From: Marinospirillum insulare DSM 21763
GTDB lineage: Bacteria > Pseudomonadota > Gammaproteobacteria > Pseudomonadales > Halomonadaceae
NCBI RefSeq assembly: GCF_000686905.1
Contig: NZ_JMLW01000013.1
Location: forward strand, 1-64,000
Length of the DNA: 64,000 bases
Direction of reading: 5' to 3'
Numbering within the stretch: position 1 is the stretch's first letter; every line of letters starts with the position of its first letter. Shown piece after piece: positions 47,490 to 57,252 of the stretch. Both the position numbers and the translations under genes were made by a program. Under the pieces are notes generated by a model that was given only the letters and a program-made list of their open reading frames with translations, did no database searches and was not told the DNA's origin.

Positions 47490-48269
47490 TTAAATTAAAT
47501 GTGGTTTTAGCTGACCCACCAACTGACGAAAAGCCTTGGGGTTGGTTACTAATAAACGCCCTTCTTTATCTAAAGCAGGTGCGCCGGTTAAATCACCGTA
47601 CAAACCGCCAGCTTCTTTTAACACTAATAAAGCAGGGGCTAGTTCCGCTTCATCTGCTCCTAAAAAGATACCCGCATCTAACTGGCCAGCAGCAATGGCG
47701 CAAATATCTAAAGCCGTACAGCTGCTTGTGATTAAGTCTTTAACGGCTAGGTTAGCTACTAGGTTGCTATAAACAGGCAGCAATTGTTCGCGCATTTTTG
47801 TTGCAGGTAAAGGAAAGGCTAGGGTAGCTTTGTCGGCTTTCCAGCCAGAGGTTACACGAATACGGCGGCCATTAAGCGTAGCACCACGACCACGACTAGC
47901 AATAAATTCTTGCTCGGTGGCAGGGTTAAATATAATAACGTGTTCTAGTTTTTCTTTAAGGTAGATGGCAACAGAAATACCATAAGCAGGGTAGGCACGA
48001 CCTAGGTTTTCATAACCTAGCAGTGGGTTCACTGCCCAGGTCATTTCGCCGCTACCTTTTAGCTGAATATTACGACCTTGAAACGAAGCATCTGGGTGAG
48101 CTCTAACGAGCTGCCGCTCTATTGCTTGCTCTACACGCCAACCACAGTTATTGAGTAATTCTGCAAGGGTATTGTCTACACGTGCTAAGTCTAAACGCTC
48201 AGCAACATATTCATAGTGCTCGTCAACGCTGCGCACAGCACGTAGCGCCAATTGGATAGTTGGGTGCAT
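47490..48269 (-). CDS. suhB: SuhB-like protein with degenerate inositol-phosphatase site
   Basis: The 259-residue protein is SuhB by its start (MHPTIQLALRAVR), its full-length similarity and its divergence from trmJ. In E. coli SuhB binds NusA and forms part of the rRNA antitermination complex, and its phosphatase activity is not needed for this. Here the catalytic motifs are lost. DPLDGT is NPLLGY (81-86), the upstream EE that supplies a metal ligand is replaced by FQGRN (63-67), and the WD of the C-terminal motif is replaced within GADEAEL (204-210). It is therefore probably inactive as an enzyme but retained for a structural role. Confidence 0.85.
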   Translation of the reverse strand: MHPTIQLALRAVRSVDEHYEYVAERLDLARVDNTLAELLNNCGWRVEQAIERQLVRAHPDASFQGRNIQLKGSGEMTWAVNPLLGYENLGRAYPAYGISVAIYLKEKLEHVIIFNPATEQEFIASRGRGATLNGRRIRVTSGWKADKATLAFPLPATKMREQLLPVYSNLVANLAVKDLITSSCTALDICAIAAGQLDAGIFLGADEAELAPALLVLKEAGGLYGDLTGAPALDKEGRLLVTNPKAFRQLVGQLKPHLI

Positions 48270-48370
48270 GTTTCACCGATCATAATTGTTAAGGAACGTT
48301 TGGGGGGAGTATGATAGCCCCTTTTCGTGTAATAACAAGCAGCAAGAACCCAGTTTTTAGAGAAAAATTT

Positions 48371-49141
48371 ATGCTGAAGGCAATAAAAATAGTATTGGTA
48401 GGCACCTCTCACCCAGGCAATATTGGCGGTGTTGCCCGTGCCATGAAAAATATGGGGCTTGCCGAGCTTTGCTTGGTTGCACCGCGTGCTCAGTTTCCGC
48501 ACCCAGAAGCCGTTTTGCGTAGCGTAGGTGCTACGGATATTTTAGATAATGTACAAATCTATGCGAGCTTAGAAGCTGCGGTTGCTGACTGCACCCTGGT
48601 GGCAGGTAGTAGCGCCCGTTCTCGTCATTTGCCTTGGCCGTTGTTAAACCCGCGAGAATTAGCTGGTAGGTTAGAAGAAGAATTAGTGCATAGTGAACAC
48701 CGCATTGCTTTAGTCTTTGGGCGAGAAGATAGAGGGTTAAGTAATGAAGAACTTCACCTGTGCCATTTGCATGTGCATATACCCTGTAACCCAGATTTTA
48801 GTTCACTTAACCTTGCTGCTGCGGTGCAGGTGTTAAGTTATGAGTTGCGTATGGCGGTGCTAGCCAGCCAAGAAAACTCTAGCCCAGCAGAAGAGCTACC
48901 CTTTGGTACAGAATGGGATGTGCCTTTTGCCAGTGGTGAGGCCTTAGAGCACTATTTTGAGCACCTAGAAAAAACCTTAATTGAAATAGATTTCCATGAT
49001 CCTAATAAGCCTCGGCAATTAATGAGCCGTTTACGCCGCCTTTATATGCGCGCTAGGCCTGATACTATGGAAGTTAATATGCTGCGTGGTATTTTAACTG
49101 CTACGCAAAAAGCCGCTAAAAAATCATCCGAGAGTCAGTAA
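48371..49141 (+). CDS. trmJ: tRNA (cytidine/uridine-2'-O-)-methyltransferase TrmJ
   Basis: A SPOUT methyltransferase of 256 residues: [60 protein letters not shown] and the knot-forming [19 protein letters not shown]. It 2'-O-methylates nucleotide 32 of several tRNAs. I choose ATG 48371, which matches the E. coli start. An in-frame ATG at 48311 would add 20 residues. Its stop overlaps the cysE ATG by one base. Divergent from suhB, as in E. coli. Confidence 0.95.
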   Translation: MLKAIKIVLVGTSHPGNIGGVARAMKNMGLAELCLVAPRAQFPHPEAVLRSVGATDILDNVQIYASLEAAVADCTLVAGSSARSRHLPWPLLNPRELAGRLEEELVHSEHRIALVFGREDRGLSNEELHLCHLHVHIPCNPDFSSLNLAAAVQVLSYELRMAVLASQENSSPAEELPFGTEWDVPFASGEALEHYFEHLEKTLIEIDFHDPNKPRQLMSRLRRLYMRARPDTMEVNMLRGILTATQKAAKKSSESQ

Positions 49142-49983
49142 TGTTTAAGCAAGTGCGTGAAGATATTGCCAGCGTGTTCAAGCGTGACCCAGCCGCCCGC
49201 AATTGGTTTGAAGTGTTAACCACCTACCCAGGTTTACATGCTTTATTATTTCATCGTTGTAATCATTGGTTGTGGAATAAAGGCGCTAAGTGGCTGGCAC
49301 GTTGGTTTTCTACCTTTGCACGTTGGTTTACGGGTATAGAAATTCACCCGGGCGCAAAAATTGGTCGGCGTTTTTTTATCGACCATGGCATGGGTGTAGT
49401 GATAGGTGAAACCGCAGAAATAGGTAACGATGTCACCCTTTATCATGGAGTTACCTTGGGCGGCACCAGTTGGAATAAAGGTAAACGTCACCCCACTTTA
49501 GAAGATGGCGTTATTGTGGGTGCGGGTGCAAAAATTCTTGGCCCTTTTACGGTGGGTGCTGGCGCTAAAATTGGCTCAAATGCGGTAGTGAATAAAGAAG
49601 TGCCAGCTGGCGCAACGGTGGTGGGTATTCCGGGGCGCATTGTTTTGCGCAGCCAACCAGATGAGCCAGAAGAAGACCTGCAAATAGACCCAGAATTAAG
49701 AGCAGCGGCACAAAAGCGTTATGGGTTTGATGCCTATGGTATTAGTGAAGAAATGCCCGACCCAGTGGCTAAGTCGATTCGCGGTTTGCTAGATCACCTG
49801 TATTTAATGGATGGTCGTATGGATAAGATGTGCCAAGCCTTGCAGCGCTTAGATAAAAACTTTAAGGCAGTAGAAATGCCTGATTTACCCATCGATGACC
49901 TAGCAGACTTAGAAGAAGCAGTAGAGGACTGTCAGCTAGATGATTTAGAAACAGGTAAAGCCAAGCCTTCCTCTGAAAGCTAA
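49141..49983 (+). CDS. cysE: Serine O-acetyltransferase
   Basis: The 280-residue enzyme has a short helical N-terminus and the left-handed beta-helix hexapeptide repeats of CysE ([44 protein letters not shown], with the catalytic Asp-His). A C-terminal acidic tail of some 90 residues follows. It makes O-acetylserine for cysteine synthesis, upstream of the cysteine-using IscS two genes away. This lineage's short-N-terminus, EpsC-like form is the one usually found next to iscR in Pseudomonas-type genomes. Confidence 0.94.
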   Translation: MFKQVREDIASVFKRDPAARNWFEVLTTYPGLHALLFHRCNHWLWNKGAKWLARWFSTFARWFTGIEIHPGAKIGRRFFIDHGMGVVIGETAEIGNDVTLYHGVTLGGTSWNKGKRHPTLEDGVIVGAGAKILGPFTVGAGAKIGSNAVVNKEVPAGATVVGIPGRIVLRSQPDEPEEDLQIDPELRAAAQKRYGFDAYGISEEMPDPVAKSIRGLLDHLYLMDGRMDKMCQALQRLDKNFKAVEMPDLPIDDLADLEEAVEDCQLDDLETGKAKPSSES

Positions 49984-50110
49984 TCTTAAACTTAAAACAA
50001 CCGGGTCTGTTTTGGTAACTGGCTGGGCTGTGTCATAATGCGCCGCCAGTTTTCCTGTCTTATTAACTTTTTCCTTGTTAATTTCTTTCACACAAATTGA
50101 GTAAACTCCC

Positions 50111-51703
50111 TTGTTAACCACTGCAAATATCACCATGCAGTTTGGCGCTAAGCCACTGTTTGAAAATGTATCCGTTAAATTTGGTAACGGTAACCGCTAC
50201 GGCCTTATCGGTGCCAATGGCTCGGGTAAAACCACCTTTATGAAAATTTTAGGTGGTGATTTAGAGCCAACCGCCGGCAATGTTTCTAAAGACCCTAATG
50301 AGCGCCTAGGTAAACTACGCCAAGATCAGTTTGCCTATGAAGCGTTTAGCGTTATCGACACGGTTATTATGGGACATGAAGAACTCTGGACGGTTAAGCA
50401 AGAGCGTGACGCTATTTATTCCAACCCTGAAATGACCGAAGAAGACGGTATTCGTGCCGGTGAACTAGAAGGCGAGTTTGCAGAAATGGATGGCTATACC
50501 GCTGAATCTCGTGCGGGTGAGCTGTTAATTGGTGTGGGCATTCCTGTAGAGCAGCATTTTGGTTTGATGAGTGAAATAGCGCCTGGTTTTAAGCTGCGTG
50601 TTTTGCTGGCGCAGGCATTGTTTTCTGACCCAGAAATTCTGCTGTTAGATGAGCCAACCAACAACTTGGACATTAATACCATTCGTTGGTTAGAAGGCAT
50701 TTTAAATCAGCGTAGCTGCACGATGATTATTATTTCGCATGACCGTCACTTTTTAAACAGTGTGTGCACCCACATGGCTGATATGGATTACGGCGAGCTG
50801 CGTTTATATCACGGTAACTACGACGAATACATGACCGCTTCAACCCAAGCGCGTGAACAAATGCAGGCAGATAATGCTAAAAAGAAAGCCCAGATTGCAG
50901 ACTTAAAAGCTTTTGTTAGCCGCTTCTCAGCCAATGCATCTAAGTCTAAGCAGGCCACTTCACGTGCTAGGCAAATAGGTAAAATTCAGCTAGATGAAAT
51001 TAAACCCTCTAGCCGCCAAAGCCCTTTTATTCGTTTTGAGCAAGAAAAAAAGCTGCACCGTATAGCGTTAGAAGTGGAAGGCTTGGCGAAATCTTTTGAT
51101 GAAGAGCTTTTTCGTGATTTTAACCTGCAGGTGAACGTAGGAGAGCGTATTGCCATTATTGGCCCTAACGGTATAGGTAAAACAACCCTGCTTAAATGCT
51201 TGGTGGGCGAGTTAGAGCCTAGCCAAGGCAAGGTGAAATGGTCTGAAAATGCCAACATTGGCTATTACGCTCAAGACCATGCCCATGAATTTGCCGAGCC
51301 AGTGACCCTCTATGATTGGATGGCCGCTTGCGGGCAAGAAGGCGATGACGAGCAGGTGATTCGTGGCACCTTAGGTCGCTTGTTGTTTTCTCAAAAAGAA
51401 ATCGACAAGAAAGTAGGCGTTATCTCGGGTGGTGAGCAAGGGCGCATGATGTTTGGCAAGCTAATGCTACAAAAGCCAAACATTATGGTGATGGATGAAC
51501 CCACCAACCACTTAGATATGGAGTCCATTGAGTCACTAAACCTGGCATTAGAAAACTACTCAGGCACACTTTTGTTTGTAAGCCATGACCGAGAGTTTGT
51601 TTCTTCCTTAGCTACACGCATTATTGAATTAACTGCAACCGGCATAGTCGACTTTAACGGCACTTACGAAGATTATCTGCGTAGCCAGTCATTACTTGAC
51701 TAA
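50111..51703 (+). CDS. ybiT: ABC-F ATPase YbiT
   Basis: The 530-residue soluble ABC-F protein has two ABC domains (Walker A GANGSGKT and GPNGIGKT; Walker [12 protein letters not shown] and [10 protein letters not shown]) joined by a basic coiled-coil linker (about 245-310). The first signature is degenerate ([18 protein letters not shown]), as in E. coli YbiT, while the second is [15 protein letters not shown] proteins act on the ribosomal E site. The start is a TTG, since the encoded [12 protein letters not shown] matches the YbiT N-terminus. The first ATG (50135) would remove strand 1. Confidence 0.92.
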   Translation: MLTTANITMQFGAKPLFENVSVKFGNGNRYGLIGANGSGKTTFMKILGGDLEPTAGNVSKDPNERLGKLRQDQFAYEAFSVIDTVIMGHEELWTVKQERDAIYSNPEMTEEDGIRAGELEGEFAEMDGYTAESRAGELLIGVGIPVEQHFGLMSEIAPGFKLRVLLAQALFSDPEILLLDEPTNNLDINTIRWLEGILNQRSCTMIIISHDRHFLNSVCTHMADMDYGELRLYHGNYDEYMTASTQAREQMQADNAKKKAQIADLKAFVSRFSANASKSKQATSRARQIGKIQLDEIKPSSRQSPFIRFEQEKKLHRIALEVEGLAKSFDEELFRDFNLQVNVGERIAIIGPNGIGKTTLLKCLVGELEPSQGKVKWSENANIGYYAQDHAHEFAEPVTLYDWMAACGQEGDDEQVIRGTLGRLLFSQKEIDKKVGVISGGEQGRMMFGKLMLQKPNIMVMDEPTNHLDMESIESLNLALENYSGTLLFVSHDREFVSSLATRIIELTATGIVDFNGTYEDYLRSQSLLD

Positions 51704-51724
51704 AACACGTGGTCTTTGCATAAT
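51696..51724 (+). promoter_or_regulatory. Promoter of the iscR operon, overlapping the ybiT stop
   Basis: TTGACT (51696-51701) and CATAAT (51719-51724) are 17 nt apart, each 5 of 6 to consensus, with a TG extension before the -10. The -35 lies within ATTACTTGACT, which matches one half of the IscR type 1 site. The other half (AGTC) is poor, so IscR control is only suggested. Confidence 0.65.
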
Positions 51725-51757
51725 CGAATCACCTAATAATGTCAGGGAGATTTTGTC

Positions 51758-52225
51758 ATGCGCTTGACCACTAAAGGCCGTTATGCGGTTACGGCTATGC
51801 TAGACCTGGCTCTAAATGCAAAAGAAGGGCCAGTGTCTTTGGCTGATATATCTGGCCGCCAAGAAATATCTTTATCTTATTTAGAGCAGCTTTTTGCCCG
51901 TTTGCGCCGTAACGAGCTAGTGACCAGTGTGCGTGGTCCTGGTGGTGGTTATAGGTTAGCGAATGAACCAGAGTCTATTTGTGTTGCTTCTGTTATAGAT
52001 GCGGTAAACGAGTCGGTTGATGCTACCCGCTGTGGTGGTAAAGGCGATTGTTTGCAGGGTAGTAAATGTTTAACGCACAACCTTTGGTGTGATTTGTCTG
52101 ATCAAATACACCAGTTTTTAAGCAATATCACCCTTGCCGAGCTGGTCACAAAAGAGCAGTTAGAGCGTTCTAAAAAAGCTGCCGCAAACCTTGCTAACAA
52201 TGAAATTCAACTAACCGCAGTGTAA
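51758..52225 (+). CDS. iscR: Fe-S cluster-sensing transcription regulator IscR
   Basis: The 155-residue Rrf2 family regulator has an N-terminal winged helix ([44 protein letters not shown]) and the [2Fe-2S] ligands Cys92, Cys98, Cys104 and His107, all at E. coli numbering. Holo-IscR represses its own isc operon, and the apo form activates suf and other genes. CAGGGAG precedes the ATG. Confidence 0.97.
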   Translation: MRLTTKGRYAVTAMLDLALNAKEGPVSLADISGRQEISLSYLEQLFARLRRNELVTSVRGPGGGYRLANEPESICVASVIDAVNESVDATRCGGKGDCLQGSKCLTHNLWCDLSDQIHQFLSNITLAELVTKEQLERSKKAAANLANNEIQLTAV

Positions 52226-52238
52226 CCCCTTGCCTAAA

Positions 52239-53387
52239 ATGCAATCTTTTATTTATTTAGACTATGCAGCAACCACGCCGGTCGCACCCGAGGTTGCTGA
52301 GTTAATGGCTAAGCACCTTACACTGGATGGCTGCTTTGCTAACCCTGCTTCGCGTTCACATTTGGCGGGCTGGCAAGCAGAGCAGGCGGTAGAAAAAGCG
52401 CGTCAGCAGGTTGCCAATTTGTTAGGCGCTGATGTGCGCGAAATTGTTTGGACTTCCGGCGCAACCGAAGCCAATAACCTAGCCATTATTGGCGCCGCTA
52501 GAGCTAACCCAGACAAGGGTAGGCACATTATTACCTCAGCTATAGAGCACAAAGCCGTTTTAGATACCTGCTCTTGGTTAGAAAAAGAAGGTTATTCGGT
52601 TACTCGTTTAAAGCCAAATAGCCAAGGGCAAATAAGTGTTGAACAGGTTAAAGAAGCGTTAACACCCGACACTTTAATGGTGTCTTTAATGCTGGTGAAT
52701 AACGAGCTAGGTACGGTGAACCCTATTGCTGAAATAGGCGAGCTACTCAAAAACCATTCAGCCCTATTGCATGTAGACGCTGCTCAAGCGGCTGGCAAGT
52801 TGCCGATAGACGTTAACCAGCTGCAAGTTGATTTGTTGTCGCTGAGTGGGCATAAGTTTTATGGTCCTAAAGGGGTTGGCGCACTCTATGTACGTCGTCA
52901 GCCAGCGGTTCACCTGGAAGCCATTATTCATGGTGGCGGCCATGAGCGTGGTATGCGTTCTGGAACTTTACCTACCCATCAGCTAGTGGGTATAGGTTTA
53001 GCGGCTGAGTTGGCTAAAGAGCAAATGCAGGCTGATAAGCAGCACCTTGTTGAATGTCGAGCGACTTTTTTACAGCAGCTTAACCCTAGTTTATTTGTGC
53101 AAACTGCAAATAATGCCAGTAATTGGCCAGGCATAGTGAACTTGGCTTTTCCTAGCTTAGAAGCAGAAACCCTAATGATGGCCTTACCCAACTTGGCCGT
53201 TTCTACTGGTTCTGCCTGCAACGCTGCCAGTATTGATCCTTCTTATGTGCTGGTTGCCTTAGGTTTAAACCGTGAGGTGGCACTGAGTTCTGTACGTTTT
53301 AGTTTTGGTCGTTACCTGACCTTAGCGCAAGCCAAGCTTGCGGGTCAGCAGTTAAATCAAGCCTTAGAGCGTTTAAAAAATGCCTAG
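52239..53387 (+). CDS. iscS: Cysteine desulfurase IscS, C-terminally short
   Basis: The PLP enzyme (382 residues from ATG 52239) opens IYLDYAATTPVAPEV and carries the PLP Lys206 in SGHKFYGPKG and the persulfide Cys327 in STGSACNAAS, with the IscS-type extended active-site loop. It supplies sulfur from cysteine. E. coli IscS has 404 residues. This one stops after LERLKNA and lacks the last 21 or so, part of the segment (376-404) needed to bind IscU. An upstream TTG (52230) would add only three residues. It follows iscR by a few bases. Confidence 0.93.
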   Translation: MQSFIYLDYAATTPVAPEVAELMAKHLTLDGCFANPASRSHLAGWQAEQAVEKARQQVANLLGADVREIVWTSGATEANNLAIIGAARANPDKGRHIITSAIEHKAVLDTCSWLEKEGYSVTRLKPNSQGQISVEQVKEALTPDTLMVSLMLVNNELGTVNPIAEIGELLKNHSALLHVDAAQAAGKLPIDVNQLQVDLLSLSGHKFYGPKGVGALYVRRQPAVHLEAIIHGGGHERGMRSGTLPTHQLVGIGLAAELAKEQMQADKQHLVECRATFLQQLNPSLFVQTANNASNWPGIVNLAFPSLEAETLMMALPNLAVSTGSACNAASIDPSYVLVALGLNREVALSSVRFSFGRYLTLAQAKLAGQQLNQALERLKNA

Positions 53388-53429
53388 GCTTAAATAAAGA
53401 GAGCACTTAAAAGTGATCTGGAGGTCAAA

Positions 53430-53753
53430 ATGTCGATATCCATTACATCAGCAGCTGCCGAGCATGTAACGCGCTGCTTAAAAGACCGAGGTGAAGGCGA
53501 AGGCTTAAGAGTAAAGGTTAAGCCTAGCGGCTGCTCTGGTTATGCTTACGTTTTAGATTTTGCCGATAAAGTCGAAGCCAATGATGCTGTTTTTGAAGAG
53601 CATGGCGTTAAAGTAATCGTAGATAAAGAAAACCTATCTATACTCGATGGCACAGAGGTGGATTACGTTACAGAGGGGGTGAATAGTTATTTTAAGTTTA
53701 ATAACCCCTTGGTTAAAGACGAGTGTGGTTGTGGCGAAAGCTTCAGCGTATAA
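53430..53753 (+). CDS. iscA: A-type Fe-S carrier IscA
   Basis: The 107-residue protein is close to E. coli IscA, with the three conserved cysteines in [14 protein letters not shown] and [10 protein letters not shown]-type carriers pass [4Fe-4S] clusters to target enzymes. In relatives it lies downstream of iscU; here it follows iscS directly after 42 nt with its own GGAGG, and ndk comes next. CACTT/AAGTG forms a small hairpin in the iscS-iscA gap. Confidence 0.95.
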   Translation: MSISITSAAAEHVTRCLKDRGEGEGLRVKVKPSGCSGYAYVLDFADKVEANDAVFEEHGVKVIVDKENLSILDGTEVDYVTEGVNSYFKFNNPLVKDECGCGESFSV

Positions 53754-53791
53754 TCTGCCAACTTAACTTTTTAATATCACTGGAGAATTAC

Positions 53792-54220
53792 ATGGCTGTT
53801 GAACGTACGCTATCTATTATTAAGCCCGATGCAGTAGGTAAAAATGCGATTGGCGAAATTATGGCGCGTTTTGAAAAAGCGGGTTTGCAAATTGTTGCTG
53901 CTAAAATGTTACAGCTAGACGACGCTAAAGCAGGTGGTTTTTATGCTGAGCATAAAGAGCGTCCTTTCTATAAAGACCTGGTTGGCTTTATGACTTCTGG
54001 CCCGGTTGTTGTTCAAGTATTAGAAGGCGAAAATGCTATTCTTAAAAACCGTGAGCTAATGGGTGCTACCAACCCTAAAGAAGCTGATGCTGGCACTATT
54101 CGTGCAGACTTTGCTAGCTCGATAGATGCTAACGCTGTACACGGTTCAGACTCAGCAGAATCTGCAGCACGCGAAATTGCTTACTTCTTTGAAACTAGCG
54201 AAATTTGCCCACGCGGTTAA
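53792..54220 (+). CDS. ndk: Nucleoside diphosphate kinase
   Basis: The 142-residue NDK has [13 protein letters not shown] at the start and the active-site His in [13 protein letters not shown]. It balances NTP and dNTP pools. ATG 53792 is chosen because it has TGGAGAA upstream and gives the family length. A longer frame from 53723 overlaps iscA. The isc-ndk-rlmN order is the Pseudomonas-type arrangement. Confidence 0.97.
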   Translation: MAVERTLSIIKPDAVGKNAIGEIMARFEKAGLQIVAAKMLQLDDAKAGGFYAEHKERPFYKDLVGFMTSGPVVVQVLEGENAILKNRELMGATNPKEADAGTIRADFASSIDANAVHGSDSAESAAREIAYFFETSEICPRG

Positions 54221-54247
54221 TTGCTAGGTTGATAAGTAAGTATTAAG

Positions 54248-54287
54248 CAAAGGGTAGGCATGAATAAAGTGCCTACCCTTTGGTGTT
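54248..54287 (+). terminator. Terminator between ndk and rlmN
   Basis: CAAAGGGTAGGCA and TGCCTACCCTTTG form a perfect 13-bp stem with a 9-nt loop, then GTGTTTTA. The T-run is modest, so some read-through into rlmN is possible. Confidence 0.8.
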
Positions 54288-54314
54288 TTAACAGTCAGCG
54301 ACAGGTCACCTCTC

Positions 54315-55484
54315 ATGGCATCGAATAATGCAGCTCAACCCGTAACAGAAAAAGTAAACTTGCTGGGCAAAACCTTGCCCGAGCTAGAGGCTTTTTTTGT
54401 TGAAGGCCTTGGCGAAAAAAAGTTTCGTGCTGCACAAATAATGAAGTGGATGCACCACAAGGGTGCAGATAGCTTTGAACAGATGACTGACCTAAGCAAA
54501 GGCTTAAGAGAAAAACTTTTAGCCTGTGCGGAAATTAAACCACCAAAAGTAGTGTTAGAAGATATTTCTACCGACGGAACCCGCAAATGGGTATTAGAAG
54601 TTGGTACTGGTAGCCACGTTGAAGCTGTACTTATTCCTGTGGGAGATAACCGCCGTACCCTGTGTGTTTCTTCACAAGTAGGTTGTTCACTGGATTGCTC
54701 TTTTTGTTCAACGGGCAAACAAGGTTTTCAGCGTAACCTAACCCCAGCAGAAATTATTGGTCAAGTTTGGGTAGCACAAAAATCATTTGGGCCGCGTAAA
54801 GATACCAAAAACCGCCCTGTGACTAACGTGGTCATGATGGGTATGGGCGAACCTTTAATGAATTACCGCCCTGCCGTTGATGCCATGAAAATTATGCTAG
54901 ACGATAATGGCTATGGTTTGTCTAAGCGCAGAGTTACCCTGTCTACCTCTGGTCTAGTGCCACAAATAGACCAGCTAGGTGATGAAGTGGATGTGTCTTT
55001 AGCTATTTCACTGCACGCTCCTACCGATGAGTTACGCAATGAGCTAGTTCCCATTAACCGCAAATACCCAATACATGAGCTGTTAGATGCTTGTAAGCGT
55101 TATTTAAAAAAATGCGGTGATTCGCGTGATATTACCATTGAGTACACGCTTATAGCGGGAGTGAACGATCAGCTAGAACACGCTACAAAACTAGCCGCTT
55201 TGTTGAAACAGCTGCCTTGCAAAATTAACCTGATACCTTTTAATCCTTTCCCTGGTTCAGATTATCAACGTCCATCTCGTAATCAGGTCATGCGTTTTCA
55301 AGCCTGCTTACATGAACAAGGTTATTCAGCACCCATACGCACCACTAGGGGTGATGATATAGATGCAGCTTGTGGGCAGTTAGTGGGGCGGGTGCAAGAT
55401 AAAACACGCCGTAGTGCAAGGTATGCCGAGCAGTCACTGATTCAAGTTCAGCAAGTTGACCCTGAGCAACACCCATCTGTTTAA
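54315..55484 (+). CDS. rlmN: 23S rRNA/tRNA (adenine C2)-methyltransferase RlmN
   Basis: The 389-residue radical SAM enzyme has the cluster motif C-x3-C-x2-C at Cys124, Cys128 and Cys131 ([10 protein letters not shown]) and the Cys pair of its mechanism, Cys117 in TLCVSSQ and the C-terminal Cys in DAACGQL. It methylates A2503 of 23S rRNA and A37 of some tRNAs. It is followed by pilF. Confidence 0.96.
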   Translation: MASNNAAQPVTEKVNLLGKTLPELEAFFVEGLGEKKFRAAQIMKWMHHKGADSFEQMTDLSKGLREKLLACAEIKPPKVVLEDISTDGTRKWVLEVGTGSHVEAVLIPVGDNRRTLCVSSQVGCSLDCSFCSTGKQGFQRNLTPAEIIGQVWVAQKSFGPRKDTKNRPVTNVVMMGMGEPLMNYRPAVDAMKIMLDDNGYGLSKRRVTLSTSGLVPQIDQLGDEVDVSLAISLHAPTDELRNELVPINRKYPIHELLDACKRYLKKCGDSRDITIEYTLIAGVNDQLEHATKLAALLKQLPCKINLIPFNPFPGSDYQRPSRNQVMRFQACLHEQGYSAPIRTTRGDDIDAACGQLVGRVQDKTRRSARYAEQSLIQVQQVDPEQHPSV

Positions 55485-55497
55485 AAGGCTTGAAGTG

Positions 55498-56199
55498 ATG
55501 CAGCGCTTTGCAATAGCACTATTATTTATACTAGTATCAGGCTGTGCATCTCAAGCACCTTGGGAAAAGGTTGACCGTGACCAGCAAGCAGAGGCTTATA
55601 CTAAGCTAGGGATGGGTTATTTAAACCAAGGGCAGGTGAGTAGAGGTTTACTCAATTTCCAAAAAGCCTTAAAGGTTCGCTCATCTTACTCAGAAGCTTT
55701 ACACGGTACTGCGCTAGCCTTACAGCAACAGGGTGAATTTGATTTATCTGAAAAGTATTTTAAAAAAGCGTTACAAACTAAAGGTAATGAAACGGCTGTT
55801 AGAAACAATTACGCAGCTTTTTTATTCAACCAGAGTCGCTATGATGACGCTAGGAAACAGCTAGAAATAGCCAGTAAAGATATTTACTATTCAGACAGAA
55901 TCTCAATTTTTGCTAATTTAGGTTATGTTTTAGTAAAGCTAGAGCAAACAAACAAAGCCATAGGTTACTTTCAACAGGCTTTGGTTTTAGATTCAACTTT
56001 TATACCGTCTCACCGAGCTTTATTAGAATTACGTAGCAAGCAACAGGAGTGGCAGCAGGCCGAGCAGCATTGGTTTGTTTTAAGAGATGCAAAAATTAAT
56101 GACGAAGCGACACTTAAACAAGCACTGATTGTGGTGCAAAATACCCGCAATCAAAAAGAACTACGCTATATCAACAGCTTGTTAAGTGACTCTAAATAA
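55498..56199 (+). CDS. pilF: Type IV pilus/outer-membrane pilotin PilF (TPR lipoprotein)
   Basis: The 233-residue lipoprotein has a type II signal with lipidated Cys16 (LVSGC) and several TPR repeats (AYTKLGMGYLNQGQVSRGLLNFQKAL and following). PilF/PilW helps the PilQ secretin assemble. ATG 55498 puts the lipobox at the correct distance; the in-frame extension from 55456 is unlikely. Location between rlmN and rodZ is conserved. Confidence 0.92.
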   Translation: MQRFAIALLFILVSGCASQAPWEKVDRDQQAEAYTKLGMGYLNQGQVSRGLLNFQKALKVRSSYSEALHGTALALQQQGEFDLSEKYFKKALQTKGNETAVRNNYAAFLFNQSRYDDARKQLEIASKDIYYSDRISIFANLGYVLVKLEQTNKAIGYFQQALVLDSTFIPSHRALLELRSKQQEWQQAEQHWFVLRDAKINDEATLKQALIVVQNTRNQKELRYINSLLSDSK

Positions 56200-56238
56200 A
56201 AAAACAGGAAAATCCTGGTAACGAGGATTTCACAGACT

Positions 56239-57228
56239 ATGACAGAACAGCAAACGGAAGATCAACAGCCAACAGAAACAGAAAAGCCTGTTGAAATTGA
56301 TTGCAGCCGCCCAGGTGAGCTGCTAAAAAAAGCACGCGAAGCTAAAGGTTTAACGCAACTTGAAGTAGCCAAAAAACTTAACTTTCTACCAGTTTATGTA
56401 CCTGCGCTAGAAAATGAAGAATTTGCACCCTTACATAGCGTTACTTTTATTAAAGGCTATTTAAGAGCCTATGCGCGTTTTCTTGGTATAGATGCCGATG
56501 AGGTGATGCACTGCTTTGCTATGCACCACCCTGAGTTAGCAGTGCAAGAAACTCAGCAAACTGTAGAAGTAATGAAGCCAGAAAAAACTACCAATAGCTT
56601 GTTTTTTAAGCTGTTTAGCTTGCTAATTCTTGTGGCGCTGATCGCGGTTATTATTGTTTGGTGGCAAAGTCGCTCGGTTGAGCCTATGCCAAGTGTGGGT
56701 GAACAAGATGTGCAAGTAGACACACTTGATGGTAATACCATAGTTGCCCCGGTTAGTGTTGAAGAAGTGGTAACACCTGCCGCTGAAACAGTAGAAACAC
56801 AGCCAACCGAAGAAGCTATAGCTGAAAGCACCGTTACAAGTGAACCACCAGTGCAGGCTAAGCAGCCTGCAGAAGTAGCCAAGGTTGTTAAGCCAGAAGC
56901 TGAAAAACCCAAACCAACTGCTAGCTCCAAGCCAATAGCCGCAGCTAAAGCCCTAGTGGGCGACCCTGCTGCTGCCACCCTAGGAAACGATAAACTAGTG
57001 GCATTAAGCTTTCAGGGTGAATGCTGGGTAGAAGTGAGGGATAATGAGGGCAGTATTTTACATGCCGCACTGATGCAGCCTGGAGAACAAGTCTTGTTAG
57101 AAGGTGAGCCACCTTTTCGTATGGTGTTTGGCTTTGGTGAAGCAGCCCAGGTGTTTTACCAAGGGCAAGCCTTTGATTTTTCCTCACGCATTCGCCCTAA
57201 CGGTTATGCATCTATTCGCGTTGAATAA
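56239..57228 (+). CDS. rodZ: Cell-shape cytoskeleton protein RodZ
   Basis: The 329-residue protein has a cytoplasmic helix-turn-helix domain (about 26-90: LLKKAREAKGLTQLEVAKKLNFLPVYVPALE), one membrane helix (about 122-142), a Pro/Glu/Thr/Ala-rich periplasmic linker and a C-terminal DUF4115 beta domain (about 245-329). RodZ links MreB filaments to the elongasome. It is next to ispG, the usual order. Confidence 0.94.
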   Translation: MTEQQTEDQQPTETEKPVEIDCSRPGELLKKAREAKGLTQLEVAKKLNFLPVYVPALENEEFAPLHSVTFIKGYLRAYARFLGIDADEVMHCFAMHHPELAVQETQQTVEVMKPEKTTNSLFFKLFSLLILVALIAVIIVWWQSRSVEPMPSVGEQDVQVDTLDGNTIVAPVSVEEVVTPAAETVETQPTEEAIAESTVTSEPPVQAKQPAEVAKVVKPEAEKPKPTASSKPIAAAKALVGDPAAATLGNDKLVALSFQGECWVEVRDNEGSILHAALMQPGEQVLLEGEPPFRMVFGFGEAAQVFYQGQAFDFSSRIRPNGYASIRVE

Positions 57229-57252
57229 TTCCTAAGAGTTTTAATACCTACC

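Noticed and set aside
49246-49491. 81-codon frame antisense to cysE
   Set aside because: It is opposite a conserved hexapeptide-repeat region and has no independent support.
51691-51715. Full IscR type 1 site at the iscR promoter
   Set aside because: Only the left half (ATTACTTGACT) fits; the right half AGTC is displaced. Kept only as a suggestion in the promoter entry.
56553-56978. 141-codon frame antisense to rodZ
   Set aside because: It arises from the Pro/Glu/Thr/Ala-rich linker of RodZ read backwards; low complexity and no start signals.
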